Shown one piece after another: positions 34,316 through 47,900 of a stretch of 64,000 bases of DNA. The position numbers and the translations under genes were made by a program. The stretch covers positions 186,001-250,000 of the forward strand of contig PLCS01000008.1 in assembly GCA_003134855.1 (NCBI GenBank), given 5' to 3'. Each line of letters opens with the position of its first letter. The first letter of the stretch is position 1. Source of the stretch: Acidobacteriaceae bacterium (GTDB lineage: Bacteria > Acidobacteriota > Terriglobia > Terriglobales > Acidobacteriaceae). Below the pieces are notes generated by a model. That model was not told the DNA's origin and searched no databases. It saw nothing but the letters and a program-made list of their open reading frames with translations.

Positions 34316-34963
34316 TTACCAACCCACCTGGCTCATCCGCTTGAGAATGATCTCGCTGTAGTGATTCATGCGTTGGGGCCGCCGCTTGAGAGGAGCCGGC
34401 AGAATCGCAGCGAGCCGCGCCGCCTGTTCACGGTTGATATTCCGGGCGGTGGTTCCGTAGTGATGTTGGCAGGCTGCCTTTGCCCCATAGATGCCAGGGC
34501 CCCATTCGACCAGGTTGAGATAGAGCTCGAGAATGCGCTGCTTGCCCAGGACGAATTCGGCCACCGGCACGAGCGTGGCCTCCGCGCCTTTGCGGAGGAA
34601 GGAGCGGCCGGTACCGAAGAAGAGGTTTTTAACGAGTTGCTGCGTAAGAGTGGAGCCTCCGCGGGTGCGTCCGCCTTCCATATCTTCTTGAGCAGCGAGC
34701 TGGAGCGCTTGCCAATCGAAGCCGTGGTGCTGGTAGAAGCGTGCGTCCTCCGCGGCGATGACCGCGTGCTGGAGATCGGGCGAGATTTGGCTGAGGGGAA
34801 CGAATTCATAGTGTTCGCGATAGGGCGTGCGGTGCATCCAGGCCTGCACGCGGCGCTGGAGGTGCACAGCGGTCGTCGGCGGGTCGATCCACCGGGCGGC
34901 GACAAGGAGCAGCGCGGCGAGCGACCAAAGAATCACCACTCCGATGAGGAGCCATCGAATCAT
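34316..34963 (-). CDS. mtgA: Monofunctional biosynthetic peptidoglycan transglycosylase
   Basis: About 215 residues from ATG 34963: one N-terminal membrane helix (LLIGVVILWSLAALLLVAA) and a GT51 domain. Catalytic motifs are present: HAVIAAEDARFYQHHGFDW (first Glu), GGSTLTQQLVKNLFF and KQRILELYLNLVEWG (second Glu). It polymerises lipid II glycan strands in the periplasm. The frame stays open upstream to 35209, but the extension is not typical of MtgA. No candidate start has a good ribosome site, so the start is uncertain. Confidence 0.9.
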   Translation of the reverse strand: MIRWLLIGVVILWSLAALLLVAARWIDPPTTAVHLQRRVQAWMHRTPYREHYEFVPLSQISPDLQHAVIAAEDARFYQHHGFDWQALQLAAQEDMEGGRTRGGSTLTQQLVKNLFFGTGRSFLRKGAEATLVPVAEFVLGKQRILELYLNLVEWGPGIYGAKAACQHHYGTTARNINREQAARLAAILPAPLKRRPQRMNHYSEIILKRMSQVGW

Positions 34964-35978
34964 GGAGCGGAGGAGGCCCTTCCGCAATGGGGTTTTTGGG
35001 AAAGTATTCAGCCTTGTGGTCACATTCCAGAATACTGGTTTGGGCTGATTCGCAGAACGCGACGACAGCATGAGGGATATTTTCATCCGGAGATTGGAGA
35101 TTACTGTTGGCTTGCCCCATGCGAGGCAGCTTCTTTCGCGCCGGCAGCCTCGCCGGGAGGGGAGAAAAACGCCCTCGACGGAGGCAGACTTGCCACGAGT
35201 GCAGGTCAACGGGCCTCATCACCTCAGTGAAGGAGGAAAAGCGTGAAGAAAATCGGACATAAATAGTCCTACATGGCAAGGAGAATCTTAGGATAATCGG
35301 AGAAGTGACAGGCTTGATGTTGCATATGACCAGTGGCGAAATAGTTAACATCGCCGTGAAAGGCTATGCGTACAAGAAGTCGAAATATAATAAGAGTTTA
35401 CCAATCGTTTTCCCGGATTGAAAGACTCCTTTATTAGCTTTTTCGTGGCATTATGAAGCTTGTGAAAGTTACATTTTAGGTAATAACCGGCAATGGTTAC
35501 CAGTAGAGGTCACGAATGGTGCCAATATAGAGGATTCTGAGGTTCATGGAGAATTCAAAAAAAAACAGAAAAATTCACTTGCATATAGAATCTTCGTCTG
35601 CATAGAATCTGTTCACTATTGCTCATTCTCCGGCAATCAGGTGGACTTCTCCGTCTTTTTTATATGCAGTCGTATGGAATTTCGCTATGGATTTCGTGGG
35701 ATGAGGGTTGTACTGGCCCGATTCTCATCGCCGCCGGAGACTGTCCGGGAGATTTTAGTGATACGCGCGCTTTAGTTTTAGCACTATCGGTGAGAAACAA
35801 GCGTTTTGTGTGCCGGCGTTAGGCGCCGGCGGGGTTGATTGAAGAGATCGCGAAGAGGAAGCTGAGGCAGTTTTCCTCTATTTTGCGCTATCTGAGCGTG
35901 GGCTAAGAAGAAGTTCGCCAGGAATGGCAAGAGGGTGTGATGGAGGGTTCGGTCATGGCTAATCGTGGAGAGAATCTC
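34964..35978. other. Long AT-richer leader region upstream of the giant gene
   Basis: About 1 kb between the divergent mtgA and giant gene. From about 35240 the sequence is clearly more AT-rich than its surroundings. I see no convincing gene. A GC-rich hairpin, GCCGGCG (35812-35818) with CGCCGGC (35824-35830) around TTAGG, lies about 150 bases before the giant gene start and may sit in its 5' leader. The imperfect repeat GCATATAGAATCT / GCATAGAATCT near 35582-35611 is also noted. The promoter of the giant gene must be here but cannot be placed. Confidence 0.45.
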
Positions 35979-38900
35979 ATGAAGAAGTTTCAGAGCGTGG
36001 TTCTGGTTTCGCTGACGGCGCTGTTCTGCTTGTTTTCTACGGCCTTCGCGGCCGCGCAGACCACAATCTCGGCAACATCGGTGAACTTTGGCAGCGTGGT
36101 GGAGAACACCACCAGCGCGGTCAAGACCGTTACCCTCAAGAACACCGGAGCGGGCTCGATCACCATCAGTTCACTCACCGTGACGGCGGGAACTCCCTAT
36201 TCCATCGCTATATCGTCGACGTGCCTGACCCCCACGTTGGCGGCGGGCCACAGTTGCACCGTCGGACTCACCCTCAGTCCTGGGACGCTTGGCGCTCAGC
36301 CGGCGGGCACACTGACCATTACTACAACTGCGTCCAATACCACGACCATGGTGTCGTTGAGCGGGACGGGCGTTCCACCGGTCGCGCTTTGGTCAACGGC
36401 GTTCAACTTCGGCGCCGTGCCGATCAACATGACCAGCACGGCCCAGATCGTTGGCCTGACCAACTACGTACCGGGGGGGCTGAACATCTCTTCGATCACA
36501 GCCTCGGCGGGCTTCAGCGTGGTATCGGGAGGGACGTGCAGCACCACCAGCACAGTGGCCGTGGGCGCCAGTTGCACCATTCGCGTTGCCTTCGCTCCCA
36601 CAGCGCTGGGTGCCCAGACCGGCACGCTGACCATTACTGACAATTCTCCCGACAGCCCGCAGACGGTGTCCCTGAGCGGGAAGGGCGTTGCTGTTCCGGT
36701 CACGCTTTGGTCAACGACGTTCAACTTTGGCGCCGTGCCGATCAACACGACCAGCGCGGCCCAGACCGTTGGCCTGACCAACTACGTACCGGGTGGGCTG
36801 AACATCTCTTCGATCGCAGCCTCGGCGGGCTTCAGCGTGGTATTGGGAGGGACGTGCAGCACCACCAGCACAGTGGCCGTGGGCGCCAGTTGCACCATTC
36901 TCGTTGCCTTCGCTCCCACAGCGCTGGGTGCCCAGACCGGCACGCTGACCATTACTGACAATTCTCCCAATAGCCCGCAGACGGTGTCCCTGAGCGGGAA
37001 GGGCGTTGCTGCTCCGGTCACGCTTTGGTCAACGGCTACGTATAACTTTGGCAGCGTGCCGATCAACACGACCAGCGTGGCCCAGACCGAGGGCCTGACC
37101 AACTACGTCGCGGGGGGGCTGAACATCTCTTCGATCACGGCCTCAGCGGGCTTTAGCGTGGTGCCGGGAGGGACGTGCAGCACCACCGGCACGATGGCCG
37201 TGGGCGCCGGTTGCTCCATTCTTATTGCCTTCGCTCCTACTGCGGTGGGCACCCAGACCGGCACGCTGACCATTGTTGACAATTCTCTCAACAGCCCACA
37301 GACGGTGGCCCTGAGCGGGACGGGCATTGTTCCGGTCAGGCTTAACCCATCGAGCGCTGGATTCGGTTCGATTGGCGTCGGCGCCACCAGTGCGGCCAGG
37401 TCGTTCACGCTGACAAATAGCCAATCCAGCGCCTTGTCCATTACCACGGCTGTCTTTGGCGGGCCGTTTGTGCTGGACACCGGCGGCGTGACCACCTGCC
37501 CGGTTGCGGGCGGAGTGGTGAGCGGCACGCTGGCTGCGAACTCGAGCTGCGTCATTGGCGTCCACTTCCAGCCAACTGCCGTTGGACCGGTTGCCGGGGG
37601 ACAGATTACGGTGATCGACAATGCCTCCAACAGCCCGCAGATTGCTGCGCTTACCGGGACGGGACTTGTGCTGGTACCGGTTTCGCCCGGCACACTTGCC
37701 TTTGGCAACGTGCAGACGGGCACGACCAGCGCGGCGAAGAATGTCACGGTGACGAACAACCAGGCGGTTAACCTGAACTTTTCATCCATCAGTGCTCCCG
37801 CGCCGTATGCCGTTTTCGCGGGCACGACGACCTGCGTTGTGGGCACACCCGTATTGCCGTGGACAAATTGCGTCATCAGTCTGACGTACAGCCCCACAAC
37901 CATGGGCGCGAACCCGGCCAGTGTGCTTACGATCAGTGACGACGCGAACACCTCTCCGCAAACTGTCAACCTGACCGGCGCAGGTGTGGGTCAGGTGACG
38001 CTGAGCCCGACGAGTCTGGCTTTTGGCACGGTTGTGGTCAACAACGCGGTGACCAAGAATGTGACGGTGACCAACAACCAGGGCAGCTCGCTGACGATCT
38101 CTTCGATTACCGGCTTCCCCGCCGCATACACGCAGAGCAACGTGGCGAACAGTTGCACGGCGGGACTGGTGGTTGTGTCGGGCGGCAATTGCGTGATCGC
38201 GGTGACTCTGACGGCAACCGCTACGGGTGCGCAGCCAGGGACGATCAGCGTCAACGACAATGCTTCGACCAGTCCGCAGAAGTTTACCGTCAGCGCCAAT
38301 GCGATTGCGCCAGTAGTGCTCTCTCCCACCAGTCTCTCCTTCGCCGCGCAGCAGGTGGGAACGACCAGCGCGGCCAAGACGGTGACGCTCAATAACGAAC
38401 AGACAGTTGCTCTGAATATCAGCGGAGCCACGATTACCGGCACCAACAGCAGCGATTTCAACGTCACGACGACCTGTCCGCTGGTTCCCGCGTCGCTCGC
38501 GGCTGGCGGCAATTGCCCGTTGCAGGTGACCTTTACGCCGGGCGCGTCGGGAACCAGGACGGCGGTGCTGAATGTGAATGATGACGCTCCCGGCAGCCCG
38601 CAGACGATCCCACTGACCGGCTCGGGCACTGCGCCGGTTACGGTCTTGCCGGGCTTGCTCACCTTTACGTCGCCCGTGGGCAGCACCAGCGCATACCAGA
38701 ATGTGACCATCACCAACGCCAGCACTGGTTCGGTACTATTCACCGGCTTGTTGCTCAGCGGCGACTTTATACAGACTTCGACCGACTGCGGAACGCTTCC
38801 GTTCACGCTGGGGCCGGGTGGTCACTGCAAGGTTGCATTGAGCTTCAATCCCAGCATCGGCGGCACTCGCGACGGCCAACTCCAGGTCTACGACACCGCA

Positions 38901-41900
38901 CCGACCAGCCCGCAGGTGATCAACCTGACCGGCACGGGAACCTCCCCGCTGACGCTTTCAGTCTCCTCGCTTTCGTTCAGCGCGCAGACGGTGAACACTT
39001 CCAGCCCCGCCAAGGTCATCACGCTGACCAATCATGAGACCGAGTCGGAGACCTTCTCGCTGGGTACGACCGGCGACTTCTCGGCGACGAGTAATTGCGG
39101 CGCGGGCACCATGCCCATTGCCGCCAACTCCTCCTGCCTGGTCTATGTCACCTTCACTCCCATTTCGGCTTCGCCGTCGACGCGGCCCGGCACTTTGACC
39201 GTTACAGACACGGCGCCCGGCGGACCTCAGCCCAGCATCTCGCTGACCGGATCGGCGGTTGCGACTCCTCTTCCCGCTGCCGTCTCCGTGGTTTCTCCCG
39301 GAGCGGGCGCCGCCGGAACCGCAGTCAACGTGAAAATCACCGGCAACGGATGGACGCACTTCACCGCCTCTTCGGTGATCAGCTTCACGGATGTCAACAG
39401 TGGCGCCTATCCGGTGGACATCAATGTCACCTCGCAGACCCTCGTCGGGGTCAATGAGATCGATGCCACATTTACGATTCCCGCCAATACGGTGGCGAAT
39501 CCGGTGACCTATGGCGCGCGGAATATCGCGGTGACCACCCCGCTCAGCGGCGGAGGAACGGAGGTTGCGCAACTGGAGTCGGCCTTTATCATCGCCGATC
39601 CGAACAACCAGCACCCCATCACTGTAGTTGCTCCCGCCTTCGGCACTCAGGGCCAGACGATGAATGTGGACCTGACTGCCACCGGCACGAACTTCAATCA
39701 AGCCACCACGTATGCCAACTTCGGGGATGGAGTCACGGTCAATTCGCTGACGGTGACCGACGCGACCGATGCGCAGGCCAATATCACCATCAGCAACACC
39801 ACGCCGGTGGGCGGCCGCACCATCACGCTGGTGACCGGCGGAGAGTTTGCCGTTTCGAGTTCGGGCGTATTCCAAATCGGCCCCAACAACGCGACACTGG
39901 TCAGCGTCAGCTCGAGTTCGTCGAGTGTGGTTCCCGTCTCCGAGCCGCAGAACTGGCAGGGTCAGGTCTTCCTGACGGCCACCGGCACACACTTCCTGCA
40001 GGATGCGACGCAGGTCTCCTTCACCGGCGGCATTCTGGTGGGCGAAGTCCTGGTGACTAGTCCGACGACCGCTACGGTCGATGTTGCTGTCCAGGCCAAC
40101 GCGACGATCGGCTTGCAGAATGCGACGGTCTGGACCGGCGGCGAGATTGCCACCCTGAACAATGCCTTTGCGGTGACCGGATCCACGCCGCTTCTGCTCA
40201 CGGTTGTTCCGAGCTCCTCGCCGCAGGGCAGTACGCCGACGGTGGTGATTACCGGCAACGCATACACGAATTTTGTGTCCGGCCAAGTCTCCGCGACCTT
40301 TGACGGCAACATTTCGTCGCCCACAGTAAACGTCATTACGCCGCATCAGGTGTCCATCCCGATCAGCATCAGCACGGACGCCAACGTGGGCAGCATTACG
40401 GCGAACCTCGTAAGCGGTCCGGCGGGCAGCACGGTACTCTTCCCGTTCACCTTCACGGTGACGCAGTCGAGCGCGGCCATCACCAGCGTTACGCCGAGTT
40501 GCGTGCCGCAGGGCGGACAGTTGACGCTGACGGTTGGCGCGATCAATACCAACTGGGTGCAAGGCACTACCACGGCCGGCTTCTACCCGGTCCCGGTTCC
40601 CGCGCCGAGCTTCGATCTGATCAATATCATCGACGCGACGGATGCGACGCTGAATGTTGCCGTTCCGACCAACACCCCTGCTGGAAACTATGAGTTCTAC
40701 ATGGCGACCGGCGGCCAGATCGTCAATGCCTCGATCAAAGTTTGCGCGGCGACGCCGAGTTTGACGATGAGCCCGGCCAACGGCCTGCTTCCCTTTGGCT
40801 CGGCCGTGAACAGCTTCACCGCCAACTTCACCGGCCAGTTCACGCACTTTGGCCCGACGACGGAGGCGGTTATCAGCGGCGAGGGCGTGACGCTGACGAG
40901 CTTCAACGTCACCGGCCTGAACAGCGCCACTGCGACGGTGACGATCATTGCCAATGTGAATGGCACGCCGACAGCCACCGGCCCGCGCAAGATCACCTTC
41001 ACCACCGGCGGAGAGATCGTCACCACCTACTTCAACGTGACCAAGACCCCGGTGGGGATCCTCAACGTTTCGCCCTATCACGGGCCGCAAAGCACCACCA
41101 TGAATGTGGAGCTCGTTGGCCTGAACACGCACTTTACGCAGGCCACGACCACGGTTCAATTCGGGCCGCAGATTACCGTGAACGGCGTTACCGTGAACAG
41201 CAATACCGACCTGGTTGCCAATATCACCACCAGCTTCAACGATAGCGGCATCATCGCCACGCCTCCGGGATGGCAGAGTGTGTACGTCAACAGCGCAGCA
41301 GGAACTGGCTTTACCACGGCCGCAGGCCTGCCCACCACGACAAGCGGCGCGGGAACTGGAGCGGTGGTTTCGATTACCGCCTCGGCGACGGGCGCTCTGA
41401 CCTCGTGCACCGCAACGACGGGGGGCAGTGGCTACCAGGTCGGCAATTATGTCTATCCGACCCAGGCCGGAAGCGCGGGCAGTGCTTGCCAGGTGACGGT
41501 ACTTAACGGAACAGCCATTACAACGATGGTCACCGTCCAGGAGCAGGTGATTACCGGCTTCCTGGTGGATTCGCCGGCTCTGCCGAGCCTGGTGAGCGTC
41601 TGTGTAACCGGAACGGGTCCCTATTCGACGAGCACCGTTCCCTGCGTGTCGAGCGCCCAGCAAGGAGCGACGGTAGGCGTCACCATCACCGGCTCGTTGA
41701 CCAACTGGAATGGCTCGACCGAGGCCATTCTCGGCGCGGGCGTCACCGTTTCCAACCTGACCAACACCAGCCCGACGACCGAGACAGCGACGATCGCTGT
41801 CAGCCCGACAGCTCCGGTGGGCGGCAACAGCGTGATCATGTTCACCGGCTCGCAGATTATCAGCGGCACGGGCTTCAGTGTGACTCCGGGCGCTTCGCTG

Positions 41901-44900
41901 ATCTACAGCGTCGGACCCGCTGTTACTTGCAATTACAACGCCGACTTTGTCGCGGCGTGCGGCGTATCTGGCGGCGCCGGGACGCCTTATGTGATTACAC
42001 AACTGCAAACGGCGACGCTGAAGATCGTCGGCGTGGGCACGCACTGGCTGCAGGGCGAAACCAAGGCCAGCTTCGGCTCCGGTGTCGCTACGGATAGCCT
42101 CACCATCACCAGCCCGACCACAGCCACCGTTCAAATCACCGTGCTGTCCACATCGCCTGTCGGCTTTGCGGCGCTGACGATGACCACCGACGGCGAAGTC
42201 ACCACCTTGCAGCAGGCCATCGATATTGAAGAAGGATTCCCGATATTGCTGGCTACCTCGCCCAGCGGAGGCGAGCAAGGCAACAACATAACCCTGCAGG
42301 TTCTGGGACGCTTTGCCAACTGGCAGGCGGGAGCAACCTCGGCCGCCTTCAATAATAACGACATCACGGTGAACACGGTGACCGTGATCGACTCCAACAA
42401 CCTCAGCTTGAATATCACTGTGAGCCCCTGGGCTTATGTGGACTTCGGCACGCCGTGCGGTCATGTTCTGACGGTTACAACCGGAACCGTGCAGGAAGCG
42501 GGCAGCACCAATCACAACGGCGCAGGCTTGTTCTGCGTCTCGCAGGGCGCGGAAGAGATCACCGCTGTTTCGCCGCTCACCGGCATCCAGGGTATGACGG
42601 AGTCGGTGACCATTACCGGCGCGGCCACCAATTTCGTCGCGGGCGTCACGCATGTCGACTTCGGCGATCCCAACTTCCAGGTTGGCCAGATCGTCGTGAA
42701 CAACCCGACCAGTCTCACGGTTCCTGTGGCCATTACGACTTCGGCCACTACGGGATTCAAGACGATTACTGCCACAACTTATGGTCAGGTTGCCTCGCAA
42801 TCGTATGGGTTCACGGTCTATCCGGGCGTCGCCACGCTGAATGAGGCGATTCCCAACCAGGCGGAGCAGGGCGCACCGATCGTCACCAGCCCCACCTGCT
42901 CGACCCTCCCGAACTGCATGATTCGGCTGCTGGGCCAGTACTCGCACTTCAGCGGCTCGAGCACGGCCACCTTCGGCGCGGGCATCACCGTGCAGTCGGT
43001 CTCTTACGTGAGCCCCACAGAGGTGGATGCGTACATCTCCATCGATCCGCTCTCCTATGTAGGCGGGCGCACGGTTACCGTCACGACTCCTGGAGTCTCC
43101 TGCGCCTTCCAGCCTCCCATTGCCACCACCAATCTTTCTTACAACGGCTGCACGCCGGGTGTGAGTACCGGCACCGGCAGTGAAATTGTCACCGCCAACA
43201 TCTTCAGCATTATCCCCGGCCCGGCGATCATCAGCAATGTTGCGCCCAATACCGGCAACGAAGGCCAAGAGGTGGTCTTCGACATCACCGGCGAGGCGAC
43301 GCACTGGGCGCAGAACTTCACCCAGTTCTATATTGGTGGCGAGGGAGGCGACATCACCGTCAACTCCGTGGTGATTAACAACCCAACCAGCGCCACGGTG
43401 GACATCAGCATCTCTCCGACGGCCAATCCGGGGCCGCGCTCCGTAACGATGGTTACGAACGGCGAAATTCTGACGGATCGCGGCGCATTCGTCGTCACCG
43501 GCGGCATTCCGGTCATCTCCTACGTCACCCCCAACAGCTCGCTGTACGGGACAAACGGCGTTCAAGTCACAGTGGTCGGCAACGCCTACACTCTGTGGAA
43601 CGCCTCCAGCACCCTCTCCTTCGGCCCCGGCATCACCGTCAACAGCTTCCAGGTGGATGATACCTCTCACATCGAGGCTGTCCTCAACATCGGCCCGAAC
43701 TGCACCAGCCCCGGTGTCCCCACCGGCTGCGCTCAGCTCGGTTACCGTACCGTCATCGTCCAGACCGGCGCGCAGGTGCTGACCGGCAACTTCCAGGTCA
43801 CGGCGCCGGCGCCTCCACCGACTCCTTATATATGGTACGAGTCGCCGTGGTCGGGACTTCCGGGCCAGACCTTCACCATCACCTTCTATGGGCTCTACAC
43901 GAACTGGGATCCGGGCCTGGGCGAGGCTTGCTCGCAATCGGGCACGACTCTGACCGGCTTCAACGCCGCTGTGACGGTGAACTGCTTCCAGGTGCTCAGC
44001 CCGAATACCGCGACGGCCAACATCACCATCAGCCCGACCGCGACGGCTTCGGTGAGCGATCTGACCCTGACCACGAATCTGGTGGGCGGCGGCCAGGAGG
44101 TGGATACCGCCGGCTTCAGCGTGGTGGTCTCCGTGCCGACCCTGACCGTTGTCGATCCGGGATCGTCGATGCAGGGAACGCAGAACCTCACGGTCAACAT
44201 TCTCGGCAATTACACGACCTTTGACAGCACCACGACCTTCAACTTCGGCTCCGGCATCACGGTCAACGGCCCGCCGACAATTCTTGGACCTGGCATCGCC
44301 ACGCAGAGCATCAGCATCGCTCAACTGGCCACGCTGGGCGGACGCGGCGTTGTTGCCACTACTCCGGATGCAACGCTGGCTTCTGCTCAGGTTGTAGGCG
44401 GCGCGGGCTTCAATGTCACGCCGAGCCTGGCTCTGATCCTGGCGGTTTCACCCAACACAGCCCTGCAGGGTCAGACGCCGCAGGTGGAAATCACCGGCCA
44501 GAACACGCATTGGAACGGGTCAACGACCTTCCAGTTCGGCGACGGCATCGTGGTAACCAAGTACCAGGTGAACTCTGCTACCGACGCCACGGTTTGGCTG
44601 GCTATACCGGCGTACGCCGGGGAGGGTCCGACGTGGGCTTCCGCGACGACGCTGGGCGAAGTTGCCAATCTGAATAACGCCTTTGTGGTGCAGGCCGGCA
44701 CGCCTTACCTGCTCTCCTCCGGACCGGGTTCGGAGCCGCAGCAGAGCTCCGCGGTCTTCACCATCCTGAGCCAGGCGACCAATTGGCTGGCGAATCCGCC
44801 AACGGTTTCCTACGGCGACGGAGTTGTACTCACCAATGTCACCGTCACCGGGAACACTTCGCTGACCGTTGACGGCTACATCCAGCCCACCACGTACACG

Positions 44901-47900
44901 GGCTGGCGCAACCTCACCGTCACCTCCGGCACGCAGGTTCTGGGTCTGAACAGTGTTCTGTACATCAGCCCCGGACCGGCGGTGATCAATAACGTCGTGG
45001 CCAACACCGCCGGCCAGGGCGCAACTCTGTCGGTGACGATCTATGGCACCAACACGCATTGGCAGCAGGGTGTTACGCAGCTCACCTTCCCCAACGTCCT
45101 GATCAACGGCACACCCACGGTGAACTCGCCAACCTCGATCACCGCCAACATCACGGTCAGCACCTTCGCGCCGGCGGGCGAGGAGTCGATCACAGCGACG
45201 ACCCTGGGCGAAGTTGCCTACGGGAGCAATGTCTTTACCGTTACCCAGACCCAGCCGGAGCTGCTGGCGGTAGTTCCTTCCCATCAGGTTCAGGGCTGGA
45301 CCGGGAACGTCAACCTCACCGGTCAGTACACGAGCTTTAACACCGCTGCCGGATGCTCGCCCAACTGCACCACGGCCAACTTCGGTGCGGGCATCACTGT
45401 CAATTCAGTGAACGCTTTGAGCTTGGGTTCCTTGCAAGCCAACATCACCGTTCAGCCGACGACGACGCTGGGCTATCGCAACGTCTCCGTCACCACGGGA
45501 GCTGAGGTTGTCACCCTCAACAACGCCTTCCAGGTTACCGTTGGCCCGGCGGCGATTGTTTCCGCGTTGAATCCGAATAGCGGCGCGCAGAACCAGTCGT
45601 ACAATGTGCTGGTTATTGGCAGCCAGACTCACTTCCTGCAAGGCACCACCACAGCCAACTTTGGTCCCTATATCCAAGTCACCGGCGTCACCGTGGCCGA
45701 CGTCCTGCACGCGACAGTCGCCATCACCATTCCCGCTTCAACGCCGCTGAACTTCTACGACGTATCGCTGACCACGGGCGGGGAGGTCGCCACCCAACTC
45801 GGCGCCTTCACGGTAACCACCGGCAGTCCGCTTATCTCCGCAGTGAGCCCGCCGACCGGCCATCAGGGCGATCCGACCTTTACCGTCAACCTCACCGGAC
45901 TGTTCACGCACTTCAACAGCACCAGCTGCAGTTTGGCCAACCCATGCAGCACGGCCAGCTTCGGCGCCGGCATCACGGTCGGTCCCGTGACGGCGACCAG
46001 CCCAACTCAAGCTTCTGTCAGCGTTACGATTGCTCCGGGCGCGACGCTTGGCTCGCGCAATGTGACGGTGACAACCGGTACCGAGACGGCCTCGATGACT
46101 GGAGGGTTCAGTGTGCTGGCGGGGATTCCGGCTATTCTGACCGCGGCTCCCAGCAGCGGACAGGCGGGCACAACGACCAGTGTCGTAATTACCGGCCAGT
46201 TCACCAGCTTCCAGGCGGGCTTCTCGACGGTCGACCTTGGCTCGGGAATCACCGTGAACTACCCGCTCACCAGTGTCACCCTGACGCAGTTGACCGCCAA
46301 CATCACCATTGCTTCGAACGCCACTATTGGAGACCGCGATGTTTCGGTGACCACCAACGGCTCGACACAAACGCTCGGACACGGCTTTAACGTAACCCCC
46401 GGCACACCGGTCATCACACAGATCAGCCCCAACATTGGCAACCCTGGCCAGACAAATCTGACCATCACGCTAACCGGCCAATACACCAACTGGGACAATA
46501 CTTCCACGGTCACCATCGGCACAGCCGCGGATGGAATCACTGTTGTCGGCGCTGCCGGTCCTGGACTGCCCGGACCGATAGTTACCGCCACGGCTACCAG
46601 CATCACAGTGAAGGTGAATATCGATGCGGCGGCTCCGCTTGGCCCGGCTGGCGTCTCAGTCACTACCGGCGGCTCCACGCCGAGTGTTCCCGGCGGCTTC
46701 ACCGTGCAGGCGGTCGTCATCCCACCGCCTTCGATCCTCTCGATCAGCCCTGGCATGAATGCCGGCGGAATCCCGATCAACAGCGACTTCTATGTGGTCT
46801 TCAGCCAGCCGATGAACATCGCCACTTTCACCAACAGCAACATAACTTTGCGGCTGGCCAGCAATCAGGGCCAGGGCTGGATTACCATACCAATCGGCAT
46901 CAGCGGGGACGCCACCGGCCGGGTTCTGACCATTACGCCGAGTTCGCCACTGGCTGTCAATGCTCAGTACTACCTCTACCTGACCGGCGGCATCAAGGAC
47001 GCGACGGTTGCCGGTAATTCCATCAACGCTTACGGTCAATATCTCTACACCGTCTTCACTGCCAGCACCCTATCGCCGACGGTGGTTGCCTTCAACCCGC
47101 CCGCTCTGAGCACGGTGGGCACCAATGTGCCGATTCAGCTTGAGTTCAGCGTTCCGATGAATCAGGAAACCGACACCGGCATGACCGTCACCGGTCCTGG
47201 CGGCGCGGTTGCTGGCACCTTCATATGGAACAGCAATCCCTTTGGCGGTTTCCCAGGCTGGGGACCGGGCAACCTCCTCTACTTCACGCCCACAGCGCCT
47301 TTGGCGGCTGGCACCACGTATACAGTGGCATGGGGCGCGCCTCTGGTCGATACAGAGGGCAACGCCGTGACGCCGGGTTCGTTCACCTTCACCACCGGCA
47401 GCGGCTCAGACACAACAACCAACAACGCAGGCAGCAACATCGTGAACGGTTTGACCAACGTTGGCACCAATGTTGCGCCGACGATGTTCTACGCCAAGCC
47501 GATCAACCCGATCAACATCAACACCAGTACGCTTCTGCTGTACAACAGCGACAGCGGCAAGTACATCAACGGCACGGTGACGGTTGCGCCCAACGGTCTG
47601 AGCGCTACCTTCACTCCGGCTGTGCCGCTGCTGCCCGACACTTACTACCGGCTCTATCAGGCGGGCGGATACTACGACGCGGATGGTTATACGCCAAGCA
47701 ATACCGGCGCGTATCTGAGCGGCCTCAACACTTACTTCACCACTGGCGACGGCTCGGATCTGGTTGCGCCAGACGTGGCTGCAATCTCGCCGGCCAACAC
47801 CGCGACCTCAGTGCCGCTGAATGCGCAGGTCATTGTTCACTTCGACTCGCCGCTTGATCCAGATGCCGTGAGCAACATCATCACGGTCACGCCTTCGGGC

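Noticed and set aside
35619..35822. A 67-codon frame in the leader of the giant gene
   Set aside because: No ribosome site, no similarity, and it runs into the GC hairpin; treated as noncoding.
36385..37338. Tandem 318-bp repeats considered as CRISPR or as an insertion element
   Set aside because: They are contiguous, in frame, multiples of three, and encode domain units. There are no spacers, inverted ends or cas genes.
38958..44324. A 1,788-codon open frame on the minus strand inside the giant gene
   Set aside because: It is antisense to conserved TIG-like repeats. Its Arg/Gly/Asp/His-rich composition is what the complementary strand of this codon usage produces, and it has no recognisable domain.
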